A stretch of DNA of 64,000 nucleotides, taken from the NCBI GenBank assembly GCA_036346255.1, contig CM070618.1, positions 77,510,428-77,574,427 on the forward strand, read 5' to 3'. The notes beneath the pieces were generated by a model. That model had not been told where the DNA came from. It searched no databases and saw only the letters and a list, made by a program, of their open reading frames with translations. Each line of letters starts with the position of its first letter. The first letter of the stretch is position 1. The stretch comes from Ampelocalamus luodianensis (lineage: Eukaryota > Streptophyta > Magnoliopsida > Poales > Poaceae). Both the position numbers and the translations under genes were made by a program. This document shows positions 1 through 12,277 of the stretch, in pieces.

Positions 1-3000
1 GGATCCTCTCTTTTGCTCTGTGATGCAATCGATGATTAAGAGTGAATAGTGCTACCATGGTGAGAGCGATGAACCGAGAGTTATGTTTGCATGCTCTATG
101 ATGATACTTAGATGTTACGAGAGCTAAGTGGTATCCGGGTTCGTGCTAGAAGGCGAGATCTAAGTGATGCACTAATTACGAGATGTGTTAGGCGATATGA
201 TTGAGCAACCGGGGTGTATTAGTGCTACCTCTTGTGGGCTCTGAGATTGGGAAGAGGAGGATGGGCGTCGGCGTCAAGCTGGTGCTCTCCTTTTCTTCCT
301 CGGTGCTTGCAAGTCGTGATGGTGAGGATGCTAAGCTTGCTTCACCTCATTTGCCTTGATGCTTTGAAGTGGCTTGACCTTGAGGATGGCAGTGGGATGC
401 TTGTGCCTTTGATTTGGTGATGGCTTGTTCTTGCCTTGCTTGCTCCTGGTGGTTCTACTCTTGGCCTTGAGATGGGATAACTATGGGAGGGGAGGTGCTC
501 TTTTGCTACGGCTGGGCTTTGAGCTACTGCTTGTGCGGTGAATGTGGCTTTAGGACAAGGGGGAATGGCTTCGGCTGGCAGTGAGCTAGCCTCATGTGCT
601 TGATATTTTGGGATGGCTTGGTGTTGAGGTGAATGAACTTGGGGAGGCTGGTTATGGGGAATGGTTCGGCTGAGGGAAGGATAAGCTTGGGTCTGGCCTG
701 TGATAAGCTTGAGTCTGGCCTGTGCTGGATGTTCAACTGGCTGCTCCTTGTGGTGGGTTAATGACCCCTATGCCCTTGCCCTTATCCTGATGGCTTTCAC
801 AGAGCATGATCTTTGTTGGGGGCTTTTTGGTCCAAGGTTTGAAAATCACTATACGTGGGTGCCCGATTAAATTAAACGCCGAGTGATGAGACCCACGGGA
901 GTGACAGATACCGAATGACTTCGGGTGGTATGGATATCTTAGCGATCAAGGGGCCGACTAACTCTGATTGGTCTGGGTACCTTGATAGTTAAGGGACCGA
1001 CCGCTTAGGTCGCTTCGGGTATTTCTATCAGCGCCGGAGACCGCGGCAATCTTTACTTTGTAACATCAGTAGCTTGCTTCGCCTAACAACACCGAGAGTG
1101 GTATGCGTGCAGGTTTCTTGGATGACAAGGACGACACCGGGGTTTGATGGTTTGGCGATCGAAGAACAAGGATACAAGGAGGGCTCGGCGATATGCAATG
1201 CAAGATGTACTATTTTTATTGCTTTGCAAACCAATCTAAGATGTAACTATTTAAACAGCACTAGATGATATGAGATGATGATGCACTTCTATGGCAATGC
1301 TTACAATTGACTTAATTCTCTAATGCAAATGGAAGGTGCAATCTAATATGATTGATGCTACTGTGCACTGATGAATGCGATGATATGCTGCTCACGAAAC
1401 GAAACCCACTAAACCAACGCGCTGACGACAAACTCGAAGCTTAACGACGATCGCAAAACTACCGTTAGTTTACTGCTAAGCCGAGATTAGTTACTGCTAA
1501 AAACCGATTACTAAAAAAAAGACTAGCTAAATACGCGGGTTCTCACAGACTCATCCTTAGAGCTAGCCAAATGGGCCGGGTCTATCGAGCCAGCACGACA
1601 CTCGTAGATCGAATCCTTTTCTAGATCGCTTTCAATTATGCAATTGTTGCTTTCTAGATTGTTTTCTACGGTGCAAATTCACTCTGATCTACCGCGAGCC
1701 GACTTGAAGTCGTCAGCCAAGCTGATCGGTAGATCGCATGAAAGAGCGATGTTGATTACACGGTAGATCATTGCATGTCTAAGTGTTACGTGGCATCGCT
1801 TTACAGTCCAAAAGACAACCCCACCGGAGACTGAAAGTATACCTCCACAAACCCGTTCTAAAAGGTTTGTTTCAACTTTTATTTACTGCTCTCTATTCAG
1901 CGCCCCACACAAAAAATGACGTAGATAGACACACGAAATGTTATATGGATAATTCCGAAACACATCGTTTGCTTCCAGACGCAACACCTCTGGAGACGTT
2001 TCGAAGACTGCTAAGAAGTAGTTGTTTGAAGATGACGACGCCAAGCCCGTCACTGCACAGTAAATCACTTCAATTCGTATCGTGTAACCTGTTCTACAAG
2101 CATTTCCTTCACATATCTCAAATGACTGCTATTCCCATTGACTTAACCTCCATATTTTGTCGGCCACGCTGATGAAGCGTACCGTGCCAACGCTGCTGTT
2201 TTTGTGTATAGCTTTTGCGTCCGCGCCATGAAGCTGTTGTCATGAACTACGTACCTTTCTGTACCAAGACTCCATTTGGTTAAAACCTCCGAAACTTCAA
2301 TGACATTCACAAACTGACTGCACTATGCATGGAATTGCTTACCAAAAAGATTAAGGTACACTCCCATCAGTCTTAACCATGAGACAGCATAGGTACTCCC
2401 AAAAAAGGTAGAAAACCCTCGCTTTGCATACATAAATTTGTTAACACAGTTTTAATCGACTTCTTTGTGTTAGGTTCAAAGCGGCCTCTACCCTAGAACC
2501 AAGTTGCAAACATCTGCACGACGTAGCGCGCGCGGACTGCTTTCATCCTAGTTTCATTTAACTGCTTGTATTCTGAAGGCTTGTGTATCATAGTTGCTTT
2601 AGTATATATGCTGTGACCCAAGGTAGTTCATGAAGATATTATATCCACCTCAAGGTTGAACCGTAGTCCACGTACGACTAAATCACTAGAGTAGCTCGTG
2701 GATTCGTCACAACTCACAACACAATTAATATTGTCCATTTTTCTTCTTTAAAGAAAAGAAAAGATTGTTTCTTTTAGGCATTTCTCTTTCTTTTGCTGGT
2801 AGTAGTAGGGTGAGGAACTTTTTTCATCTACATACCACACATTATCCTACGTATTTTTATACTTTTGAATTGTTAACCAACCAAGCCCAAGATCTAGCCG
2901 GCACTAGATATTGGGAAATTTTGATCAGTAACATTGCAGTGATGTATAAATTAAAAAATAATATCAAATATGATAATGATAAGTGAGTCATATAACAACA

Positions 3001-3300
3001 TATCAGTGACACATTGATGGTATTTGTGCAGTGTTAGTGAGCAAAATGGTCACAAGATATTTCCCGTGCAATGCATCGCTACGTGCATTCCTTACCTTTC
3101 CGTCTAGGCACAAGAGCATTTTCTGGCAGACTGGGGACAACAATACCACATTAGCTTACAGCTCAATGCCAATCCAGTGTGCGCGTTTAGCTGAAAGGGT
3201 AAAAAACGACAGCACCGGCGAGACAAGACGGTGAAATGAACTGAACAAACCTATAGCACTTCCCTAGGGTCGATCGAGAACCAAGCGTCCCTCCAACGAG
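1..3300. other. Intergenic, no gene recognised; LTR-like tract at about 843-1600
   Basis: I find no open frame with recognisable protein motifs here. The part from about 843 to 1600 has the texture of retrotransposon LTR or leader DNA: mixed GC content, short imperfect repeats such as the paired 'gaccgac' words near 950-1010, and no coding potential. I cannot define its ends or target duplications. The rest is AT-rich and featureless to my eye. Confidence 0.4.
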
Positions 3301-3440
3301 CTAGCCACGTACGTGTACGGCCCAGATGCCCCGCCCACCAAACCCCACCCGCGCTATTCACCCTGCCGACACGGGCGCCCCCGCCCAAGCGCGCGGACAC
3401 GTATCCCGCGGATATTTCTCGTCTCGGCTAAAACAAAGCC

Positions 3441-3464
3441 ACACGTGTCGGACGCATATAAAAA
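3441..3464 (+). promoter_or_regulatory. Promoter-like pair: ABRE/G-box-type ACACGTGT and TATAAAAA
   Basis: ACACGTGT (3441-3448) is followed 8 bases later by TATAAAAA (3457-3464). In plants this pairing is typical of an ABA- or stress-responsive core promoter. No convincing gene starts directly downstream. The next gene is the F-box gene more than 1 kb away, which has its own TATA candidate. It may be a relic or chance. Confidence 0.3.
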
Positions 3465-4303
3465 GGGCAACGGGATGGTCGTGTGCGCCAGATATTTGTC
3501 AGGTAACGTCGAACAGTACCAAGTTTGGGTAGGAATTCGGTGGCCATGATTGAGTAGCACTGTGGTAGCCCGTAACGTAATGGGGATATTTGGGCGGAGA
3601 GAAAGACGCTTGACAAGATAAGACAGTAGATGATGACTTCAGCTTTGGTCGCACTTGCAATCCAGCTAGCGGATAGCTCATTACTGGGTCTCGAAGCGCG
3701 AGTGGGCCATTTGTCAAACGGGCAACCGTGACATGGCGGCCGGGGATTGTCATCCTAATTGGAATGTTACGGTGAACAGTATCATAATATTCGGTAGATC
3801 TGATCCATTAGATCCGGAAATAACGGCCTAGAACCTTTTGGGAAACCATGCATGGCCCAATCTTAGCCTCTCGTTTTCGATCCGACGGTCCGTACGTAAT
3901 GTCATGATACTGGTCACATGTGACATTGCTATGTAATGTCAGAGGATATGTTTCCACGGTCGGGCCGGTCCGACTCTGCCAAACGGCCGACACCACGCCT
4001 TTCGGGGAGCACGAGAAGCGCCCACCACGGCATTTCCGCCTCCGCGTTGCCCCTGCTACGCCATTCTAGCATTTCTCTTGCTTGGCGATGTGCCAATCCG
4101 AGTTTTACTCGTTGCCAACCACGATTAGCTCTTGTACACGACATCTCGGCGGTGTACGGATGTGGAGGCGCGGGTCAAGGTGGCGGATCCGAGAGGAGCG
4201 GCCTGGGCGGCCATATGTGGAGGAGGCGCGGTCGGGGGCGGCCAGATGTTCTTTTCTTTTCTTTTTTCCAATTTGTTTCTTCCTTTTCTTCTGATCGATA
4301 AAG

Positions 4304-4393
4304 GTATATATATATCGTAACGATTGAAATTCTACCAATCTAGGTGTGTGTGTGTATATATATATCGTAACGATTGAAATTCTACCAATCTAG
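4304..4393. repeat. Perfect 40-bp direct duplication, period 50
   Basis: Bases 4304-4343 and 4354-4393 are identical. Each has a (TA)n start, then TCGTAACGATTGAAATTC and CTACCAATCTAG. They are joined by a short (GT)n run. This looks like recent slippage or unequal exchange in the region upstream of the F-box gene. Confidence 0.9.
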
Positions 4394-4536
4394 AATGGGT
4401 CGTGTCTAGTCGGCCACCCGTTTGGCCAACACTACTCATCCTCCAATTACATGGTATTCTAATTAATTGGATGCGGCTAAGTAATCAATTTAACGTTGAT
4501 GATCTCCTCGACCACGCTTGCACGAACAAAATCAGA

Positions 4537-4545
4537 TATATATAA
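4537..4545 (+). promoter_or_regulatory. Candidate TATA box of the F-box gene
   Basis: TATATATAA lies about 30 bases before a pyrimidine-rich tract (CTTTTCTTTC...) that resembles a plant 5' leader. If it is used, transcription would start near 4570. The in-frame ATG at 4518 would then be untranscribed, leaving the ATG at 4920 as the first in-frame start. Confidence 0.4.
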
Positions 4546-4919
4546 CTGCAGCTTCCGCTCTATCTTTTCTTTCATTTTCTTCATTTCCCTTTTTCTTTCC
4601 CTTCTTATCCCCTTCCTTTCTTCGTTTTCTTCCTCCCAGCACGCTCTGCCTCTTCTTCCTCCTACCACCAGCTCTTCTCACCCCTCCGTCGCCGCTCGCG
4701 CTCGCGCTCGCGCCCGAGGTCCCGACCCCGCCGTCCACCCCCGCTGCCGCTCGCCTCCGCCCCTGCGGTTCTACGCCGGATCTGGCGTCCACGGCGTCGG
4801 TGGCTGCGGCCACAGCGACAGCGCCCAGCGGCTCTGGAGGGCGCGGCTCCCCTTACCTTTCCTCCACGGGCTTCCACAACGACGGGCCGACGGCGGCGGC
4901 GTCCACGGCTCCAGCAGCG

Positions 4920-6107
4920 ATGGTGTCCACGACTCCAGCGGCGACGGCGTCCACGCGTCCAACAGGGCCGTGCCTGGGCCGGCACGGCACGGCGGCGGCC
5001 TGTCGTGCCCTAGGCTGTGCCTGGGCCTCGCCGGAGGCGTGTCGTGCTGTCACGGCACGGCACGGTGAGGTGGCCGTGCCGGCCGACACAGCCCGACGCG
5101 GCCTGAAGCCCGTCGTGCCCGTGCCGTGCCGGCACGGCCCGGCCCAACTCCCATCTCTACTATTGAGCGAGGGCACGCGGAATACGCGCCAGTCCTGTGG
5201 CGAGTCCGGCGGCGGCGGAAGTGACATTGGCAATGCGAGCTATCGGGATGGCGGCGGCGGCATTGGGCCGGCGCGGACCAGCGGTGCGAACACGGGGATC
5301 CTGGACGAGCAGGTGCTGTCGCTGGTGTTCCGGTCGATCAACTGGGACCCGCAGGCGGTGTGCGCGGTGGCACGCGCCAGCCGGAGGCTGCGCGCCGTCG
5401 CGGAGCGCGTGCTGTGGCGGGGTCTCTGCATCTCCCGGGCCCCGCGGATGGTGGACGCGCTCACGCGGGTTGCAGGAGGCGGCAGCGGGGCACCGCCGCC
5501 TGGGCGCATTGGCGGCGGGTGGCCGGCGTTGGCGAAGCTGCTTTTCTTTTGCTGCGGCGCGGCGGGGTCGGCCGTGCCGGGGCACTTCACGCGGGTGTCG
5601 CGCTTCTCCAAGACGTCCGGGCAGAGCTTCCTGTCGCGGCGATGCAGGGGTGACCTGCTGCACGTGTCCGACCCGTGCGAGCACGCGGTGCCCGGCGCGG
5701 CCGACGACGTCGGCGCCTACCGCGGCGTGTTCCGCGGATTCATGCGGTCGCGGACGTGGGCCTGCCTGGTGGGCTGCCAGGCCGCGCTGGACACGCGCGT
5801 GCGCTGCCCCTACTGCGGCGCGCGCGTCTGGAGCATGGTCGACGCTGGGCTGGTGCCCGGCAGCGCGTGGCGCAGGGTGGGCTCCTACGAGGGCCGCCTC
5901 GAGTACTACGTCTGCGTCAGCGGCCACGTCCACGGCAACTGCTGGCTCGCGCACCTCACCTCCAGTGACGGCGAGGGCGAACACGACGACGACTCTGATG
6001 ACGACACGTCGGGAGGCAGCGGCGGCGGCGACGACGACGGCAACATCGCGCTGAGTGTGGCAGGTCCACCACCATGTGTTCCATGGATTGGCGGCGGAGC
6101 GCCGTGA
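4920..6107 (+). CDS. EID1-like F-box protein (EDL family)
   Basis: The frame encodes an F-box protein of the plant EID1/EDL family, the substrate-recognition subunits of SCF ubiquitin ligases. EID1 acts in phytochrome A signalling and the related EDL3 in ABA responses. The conserved part starts at 5298 with ILDEQVLSLVFRSINWD, then the F-box helices (AVARASRRLRAVAERVLWRGL). It continues with family blocks RFSKTSGQSFL, CRGDLLHVSDPCEH, YRGVFRGFM, a CPYCG pair and a VCVSGHVHGNCWL block, and ends in an acidic D/E-rich tail. From 5298 it is about 270 residues, close to the usual family size, and intronless as expected. The start is uncertain. The in-frame ATGs are at 4518 and 4920, giving an unusual Ala/Gly/Arg-rich extension. 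The better-placed ATG at 5248 is in another frame. Family call firm; N-terminus weak. Confidence 0.8.
   Translation: MVSTTPAATASTRPTGPCLGRHGTAAACRALGCAWASPEACRAVTARHGEVAVPADTARRGLKPVVPVPCRHGPAQLPSLLLSEGTRNTRQSCGESGGGGSDIGNASYRDGGGGIGPARTSGANTGILDEQVLSLVFRSINWDPQAVCAVARASRRLRAVAERVLWRGLCISRAPRMVDALTRVAGGGSGAPPPGRIGGGWPALAKLLFFCCGAAGSAVPGHFTRVSRFSKTSGQSFLSRRCRGDLLHVSDPCEHAVPGAADDVGAYRGVFRGFMRSRTWACLVGCQAALDTRVRCPYCGARVWSMVDAGLVPGSAWRRVGSYEGRLEYYVCVSGHVHGNCWLAHLTSSDGEGEHDDDSDDDTSGGSGGGDDDGNIALSVAGPPPCVPWIGGGAP
4963..5160. repeat. GC-rich GGCACGG/CCGTGCC palindromic tract, possible MITE
   Basis: This tract is dense in GTGCCGGCAC, GGCACGGC and GGGCCG words. It opens with CAGGGCCGTGCCTGGGCC and closes with GTGCCGGCACGGCCCGGCCC, so it can fold back on itself. 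Such tracts recur in grass genomes as small DNA elements, often placed in the hAT group. I could not verify target duplications. It lies in the 5' part of the F-box frame and probably explains the odd predicted N-terminus. Confidence 0.4.
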
Positions 6108-6402
6108 TGTAGGTTTACTATCAACAGTGCTGCACAGAGCTAGTGCAGACCAGAGGATGGAATGGCTGCTGCTTGAGCTAGCCTTGCATTGGTGTGCCAT
6201 GTGTGCTCTGATTGGATCCGTTCTGGATACGGCACGGTGTTTACTGTTCTAGCCAACTGTGCACTCTGATAAAGCCACGGCCTTGGCTTTCTATAATACT
6301 ACTCATTACTCAATGTAAATGTAATATTACTAAAACATGCAAGAGTCTTATGAACATAAGAGCCTTGGAGCGCTTGGTTCATCTTCTTCCCGATCATAGT
6401 TT
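6108..6402. other. F-box gene 3' flank and stranded 3' end of the PIN pseudogene
   Basis: Going leftward from 6402 on the minus strand, the first bases complete the last codon and TGA stop of the PIN-like pseudogene once the copia element and one target copy are removed. The rest is therefore its former 3' untranslated region, converging on the F-box gene. No AATAAA signal is evident. Confidence 0.6.
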
Positions 6403-6870
6403 TGTTGGGTTGATCTCGGCTAACGGAATTCCGAAATTCCATGAAGACCTCGTCTCCCCTCGCGCCCTGATCGGAGGCGCGGCAAACTGCCTTTTGGTTC
6501 GGGTCCCGATCACCTAGCGTCATAAGAATTGAGGGGGCTCGGCAGGCCATAGGACGATGTTGTTCTTGGCTACTAAAACCACGTACACACCTGATCTCTC
6601 ACGAGCGCTAAGGTGGACGATGACCGGAGTCTCGTCGTGACCGTCACTTCGCCGCCCTCGTTCACGAACACCTCTACGGCCACCGACTAGAACTGCTACC
6701 CCATCCCGGCTCTACTCCGACACATCTACACCGACTCATCGCCTCTCTCATGGCATCCTCAAGTTCGGGTAAGTACTAACGATTCCGCATCTAAGATTTA
6801 CTTTAGGTGTTCATGTTTTGAGCTAGGGTTTACATCTTAAGATCATGTTTAGCTTTAGATTATGCCTACA
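6403..6870 (+). repeat. 5' LTR of the copia element
   Basis: 468 bp, from TGTTGGGTTGATC to GATTATGCCTACA, with a same-length partner at 12278-12745. Confidence 0.95.
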
Positions 6871-6872
6871 TT

Positions 6873-6885
6873 TGGTATCAGAGCC
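6873..6885 (+). other. Primer-binding site (initiator tRNA-Met)
   Basis: TGGTATCAGAGCC begins two bases after the 5' LTR. It matches the complement of the 3' end of plant initiator methionine tRNA, the usual primer of plant copia elements. Confidence 0.9.
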
Positions 6886-7994
6886 ACTCTAGTCTCATGT
6901 TGAACCCAAAATTGGTCAAATCCGAACTTGATTTTGCCCGGATCTATTGTTTTATGGCTCGGTTTAGCATTTTAGGAGAGGATTTCGATTTTTGAGATGA
7001 AACCCTAATGAAATCCTGAGCAAATCCAAATCGGTTCTTCCTGAGCCCTTAAACCCCAAATCGAAACCCTAAGAATCTTTAGATGCGGCGGAAACTTACA
7101 TCCTTTTGGAGTTCACCGAAGTCCCTTCAGGTTCGGGCGCCATCGTGGCTTCTCTCGACGGTGGTGCGCGCAACCTCGGTCGCACGCACGCGCCGACGAG
7201 AGGGGATGTAACGGTGCCGCCTCAAGCCGCCGCTGCCACCGCTCACGTTGCCACCGCTCCGTGCGCGCGCCTCAAGTCGTCGCTCACCCCGCGCCGTCGC
7301 GGTGCCGAAGCTCCGCTTTTCGGGGGAGAGGAAGGGGCGAAATGCCTTTAGGGTTAGGGTTTTAGCGCTTTTGTATCGCTTGGAGTAGCGCACAGCCGTC
7401 CGATCAGATCCGACGGTTGTGGTTTTGCGGGCCGGCGGGAGGTGTTGGGCCGAGCGCTTTTCAGTCGTTCGATCAGATCCGACGGCCAATAAGGATCTCC
7501 GGCTCCAGCCGTTTTGTTGGGCCGCGCACGCGTGTTTTGGGCCACGTGCGTGTTGGGCCGGTTGTAAGTTTTGGGCCGAACAGTGGGTTTTCTCTTTTCT
7601 TTTTTATTTTCAGTGTATTTTCTTATGATTATGTCTACTTTTGGTGCACTGTTTTAATTATTATTTTGTTGCATAATTATGATATATCATGAATAATGTA
7701 TTATTGCCCAATATTATGCTTAGTCTCTTATTAAAATTGAACCAACGAGATATTTTAATTAGAGATTTTACATTTTATGTTTTGGCATTAGGTATACATA
7801 CGATTACATTCTGACCAAAGTTTATTGTAGTTGTGTGTCGCCATATTAATTGTTTAGTTCTTTTTCATTTTCGGCCTAAAGGTGATATGAATTAGAACTA
7901 TAGTTTTTGCATATTATTAATCAAACCAACGTAGGGTTAATTGCATGCAACATATTCTTATGTTATTTCTAATTTTTGCCCTGTATTTTGGTAT

Positions 7995-10900
7995 TCAGCA
8001 ATAAATGCATCAAATGTTGCTACCACAATCGACAACATTGAGCTGCTTACGGGGAGCAATTTTCCTACTTGGAAGGAAAGGATTCATGTTGTCCTTGGGG
8101 TTTTAGATCTCGATTATGCTTTAAGGGTGACTGCTCCCATTCACCCCACTGAAGGTGAGGAAAATTATGATGACAAAAAGAAAATTTATGAAACTAATGC
8201 TGAGAAATGGGAGCGGTCCAACCGTCTATCACTTATGATTATGAAGACCTCTATTTCAGTTGGGATCAGGGGAGCAATCCCCGATTCCGAAAATGCTAAA
8301 GAGTATTTGGCTTCAGTATAGGGGAAATTTAAAGGCTCCACAAAAGTTTATGCCAATACTCTAATTCAGAGGCTCTTGACAACTAAGTATGATGAATCCG
8401 GCAGCATTAGAGAACACATCATGATGATGACTGATATAGTCGGAAAACATAAAGGCATGGACATGAAAATATCTGATGGTTTCCTAGTCCATTTTATCAT
8501 GACTTCTCTTCCTTCTGAGTACACAGTATTTAAGATCAACTATAATACTCAAGAAAAAATGGAACATGAGCGATTTAATCGCCATGTGTGTCCAGGAGGA
8601 AGAAAGAATAAGAACGAAAAAGAGAGATCTTGTGCTTCAAGTTGGTGGCTCCAACAAAAGGAAGTTCCAAGAGGACTTCAAATCTAAGAAAAAGCTGCAA
8701 TTCTCCCCCAATTCTGATAAGTCGGGGCCTAAAGTGCACAATGCACCTAAGCCCCATGTGGCTTCTGCTGGAGCACCTAAAGGGGGTGAATGTCATTTCT
8801 GCAAGCAGCCAGGGCACTTTCAGAAAGATTGTGTCGGATTCCTAAAGTGGCTCGCAAAAAAAGGTAATGATATAATAACGTTCATTGATGAAACTCTTTA
8901 TGCTAATTTCTCCATTAATTCTTGGTGGATTGACTCAGGTGCAACTGTGCACGTTACTAATTCTTTACAGATTCCTTACCGCGAGAACACTAAGAAAGGG
9001 GGAGCGAAGCCTTAGAGTCGCGGATGGAAAGGAAGCCGAAGTAGAGTCATTTGGATCTATTTCATTAGTTTTAGACAGCGGCTTCTTGCTTCGTCTCAAT
9101 AATGTAGTTTATGTTCCTTCTATTAGGAGGAATTTGATTTCAGTTTCTTTGTTGGACGATGAATGTTTTAAGTGTATTTTTGGTGATAATAAATGTATTA
9201 TTATGTTTAATTCTAATGATGTTGGTTTTGCTTTTAGACAAGACAAGCTCTATATGCTTTCCCTTAATGAATCTCCTGTATCCTTGAATGTGTGTGATGC
9301 TAAGTGTAAAAGGAATAATGAGACTTCTTCGAAACTGTGGCACTGTCGTTTAGACCACATTTCGAAGGGGAGAATGGAGCGTCTCATTAAGGAAGAGATT
9401 CTCCACCCATTAGATTTATCTAACTCAGACCACTGTATTGATTGCATTAAAGGAAAATATGTGAAGCAAATAAAGAAGGGAGCTACTCGCAGCACAAGAC
9501 TCTTAGAATTAATTCATACTGATATTTGTGGTCCTTTTCCTGTGACATCAGTGGATGGTTTTGATTCTTTTATCACATTCACTGATAATTTCTCCTGTTA
9601 TGGTTATATCTTTTCCATTAAAGACCGATCTGAGTCACTTGACAAATTTAAGATATTTAAGACTGAAGTTGAAAATCAGTACAATCTAAGAATTAAAGTG
9701 GTAAGATCGGATCGTGGGGGAGAATATTATGAAAGACATGCCTCTTATGGACAAATTCCTGGTCCTTTCGCTAAGTTCCTTTAGGAAAATGACATTGTTG
9801 CTCAGTATTCTACACCAAGTGAACCTCAACAGAATGGGGTAGCTGAGAGACGCAACCGTACACTTATGGATATGGTACGGAGCATGCTCAGCCACTCTAG
9901 TTTACCAATTAGTTTGTGGATGGAAGCACTAAAGATAGCTGCACATATTCTTAATCGGGTTCCCAGTAAATCAGTGCCTAAGACACCTTATGAATTATGG
10001 ATTGGGAGAAAACCGAGTATGAAATATTTACGACTGTGGGGTTGTCGTCCTGAAGCTAAGATATTTAATCCACATATTGGGAAATTAGACCCTAAAATAG
10101 TAAGTTGTCATTTTATTGGGTACCTTGAAAGATCCAAAGGGTATCGGTTTTACTGTCCTGATAGGATAACTAAGTTTGTGGAAACAAGGTACGCTGTGTT
10201 CTTAGAGAATAATGAGGGGCTGAAGCCCAGAAAAATAGATCTTAAGGAGAAGCGAGTTTATGTTCCTTCATCGCTTATCCCAGAGACCTTTATTCCTGTG
10301 CCTCAAGTGGTTGCACCTCCAGTAGAAAATACTGTTGTTGCACCCACTGTTGAGGTCTCTGAACTTCCTAATGTTACACCTAATGATGAGCCTCAGCAGT
10401 CTCCTGTAATAGCAAATGAACCTATTAGAAGATCACAACGGGAGAGAAGATCTGCCATCCCAAATGATTATGTTGTATATAGGAATAAGGATATTAATGA
10501 TATAGGGAAGGTAGATGATCCCACCTCTTACAAGGAGGCCATGATGAGTGAATATTCTCTTAAGTGGCTTGATGCCATGAAGGATGAACTAAAGTCTATG
10601 AGCACTAATGATGTATGGGACTTAGTAGAAATTCCTGACAGAGTCAAAACAGTGGGTTGTAAATGGGTCTACAAAACCAAGCATGACTCTAAGGGAAATA
10701 TCGAGAGGTTCAAAGCAAGGCTTGTAGTAAAAGGCTTCTCACAAAGAGAGGGTATTGACTATAATGACACCTTTTTCTTGTCTCAACTAAGGATTCATTC
10801 AGAATCGTAATGACACTTGTAGCTCATTATGATTTAGAGCTGCATCAGATGGATGTTAAGACGACATTTCTTAATGGCGACTTGCAAGAAAATATTTACA

Positions 10901-12087
10901 TGGCTCAACCGGAAGGTTTTGTCGTGGAAGGCAAGGAGCATATGGGATGTTGACTTAAGAAATCAATTTATGGCTTGAAACAAGCGTCGAGGCAGCGGTA
11001 CCTCAAATTCGATAAGATAATAAGGAATTTTGGTTTTAAGGAAAATGAAGTTGATAACTGCATATATGTTAAGTTCAAGGGGAGTAAACTCATCATCTTA
11101 GTGCTTTATGTGGATGATATCTTATTGGCCAGCAGTGATAAGGATATGTTGTTTGAGACCAAGAGATTTCTTTCATCTAATTTTGATATGAAGGATCTTG
11201 GTGATGCCTCTTACGTTCTTGGCATTGAGATTCACCGAGATAGGTCTAAAGGAATATTAGGTTTATCTCAGAAGGCATACATTGACAGAGTACTGAAGAA
11301 ATACAATATGCATAAGTGCTCTGGCTCGCTTGCTCCTATTGTTAAGGGCGATAAGTTTGGGATATTTCAATGTCCAAGGAACCAATATGAAACTGATCAG
11401 ATGAAGTCGGTTCCTTATGCTTCAGCTGTCAGAAGCATTATGTATGCTCAAGTATGCACACGCCCTGATTTAGCTTTTGTAACCGAGATGCTTGGTAGAT
11501 ATCAGTCAAATTCAGGACCGGACCACTGGAAGGCCGTTAAGAAAGTCTTGCGCTATATGCAAGCTACTAAGCATTTCATGCTCACATATAAGAATTCTGA
11601 TAACTTTGAAGTTGTTGGTTATTCAGATTCAAATTTTGCGGGATGTGTTGATACTAAGAAATCCACGTCAGGTTATATCTTCACACTCGCTCAGGGAGCT
11701 ATCTCGTGGAAAAGCTCCAAACAAACCCTTACGGCATCTTCAACGATGCAAGCTGAGTTTGTGGCATATTATGAGGCTACCGGGCAGGCTGTATGGCTTA
11801 AGAACTTTATCCCGAGACTTAGAGTGGTACACAGCATCTCTAAACCACTCACCTTATACTGCGATAACGAACCCGTAGTCTTTTATGCGAGTAACAACAA
11901 GTCAAGTGGTGCTGCCAAACACATTGACATTAAGTATCATGTTATGAAAGATAGAATCCAGGATCAAACCATTAGTATCAAGCATATTAGTACTAAGTCA
12001 ATGCTTGCGGATCCGCTTACTAAAGGCTTACCACCCAATATTTTTCGTGATCATGTTGCCGGCATGGGTTTATTGGAAAGGCTCTGA
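7995..12087 (+). pseudogene. Copia gag-pol polyprotein, broken
   Basis: The order is gag with a CX2CX4HX4C zinc knuckle (CHFCKQPGHFQKDC, near 8795-8836), protease with WWIDSGATVHVT (near 8922), the gag-pre-integrase HCRLDHISKGRM segment (near 9340), integrase (HTDICGP, SDRGGEY, PQQNGVAERRNRT), reverse transcriptase with YVDDILLAS (near 11107), and RNase H with DSNFAGCVDTKKSTSGY. The C terminus LADPLTKGLP is intact. In-frame stops occur at 8319, 9782 and 10951. Frameshifts are needed near 8566, 8970 and 10785. The RT segment has RQRYLKF where an RQWYLKF form is usual. The reading is nearly colinear with an intact copia polyprotein, so decay is by point changes and small indels. Confidence 0.93.
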
Positions 12088-12266
12088 TTCTGGATAAAAA
12101 GGACTTTAAAGTAAACCAACTCCCATTAAGTATAATGAATATCCATTTTAAGATAAGATAGTACACTATAGGTACTGAGGTTGTATGGCACTTCATTGGT
12201 CATGCGACACATTATCTTGGTGTACTGCTTTATTGAGAATGGGCTTATGATGTTAGCCTTACGATC

Positions 12267-12277
12267 AAATGGGAGAA
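12267..12277 (+). other. Polypurine tract
   Basis: AAATGGGAGAA directly precedes the 3' LTR and would prime plus-strand DNA synthesis. Confidence 0.75.

Noticed and set aside
4518..4919. Start of the F-box protein at the ATG at 4518
   Set aside because: It precedes the likely TATA/leader region and encodes a non-conserved hydrophobic and Pro-rich stretch; kept only as an alternative.
5160..6200. 346-residue minus-strand open frame opposite the F-box gene
   Set aside because: It is the antisense shadow of a GC-rich coding region. It is Ala/Arg/His-rich, has no family motifs and is fully explained by the F-box codons.
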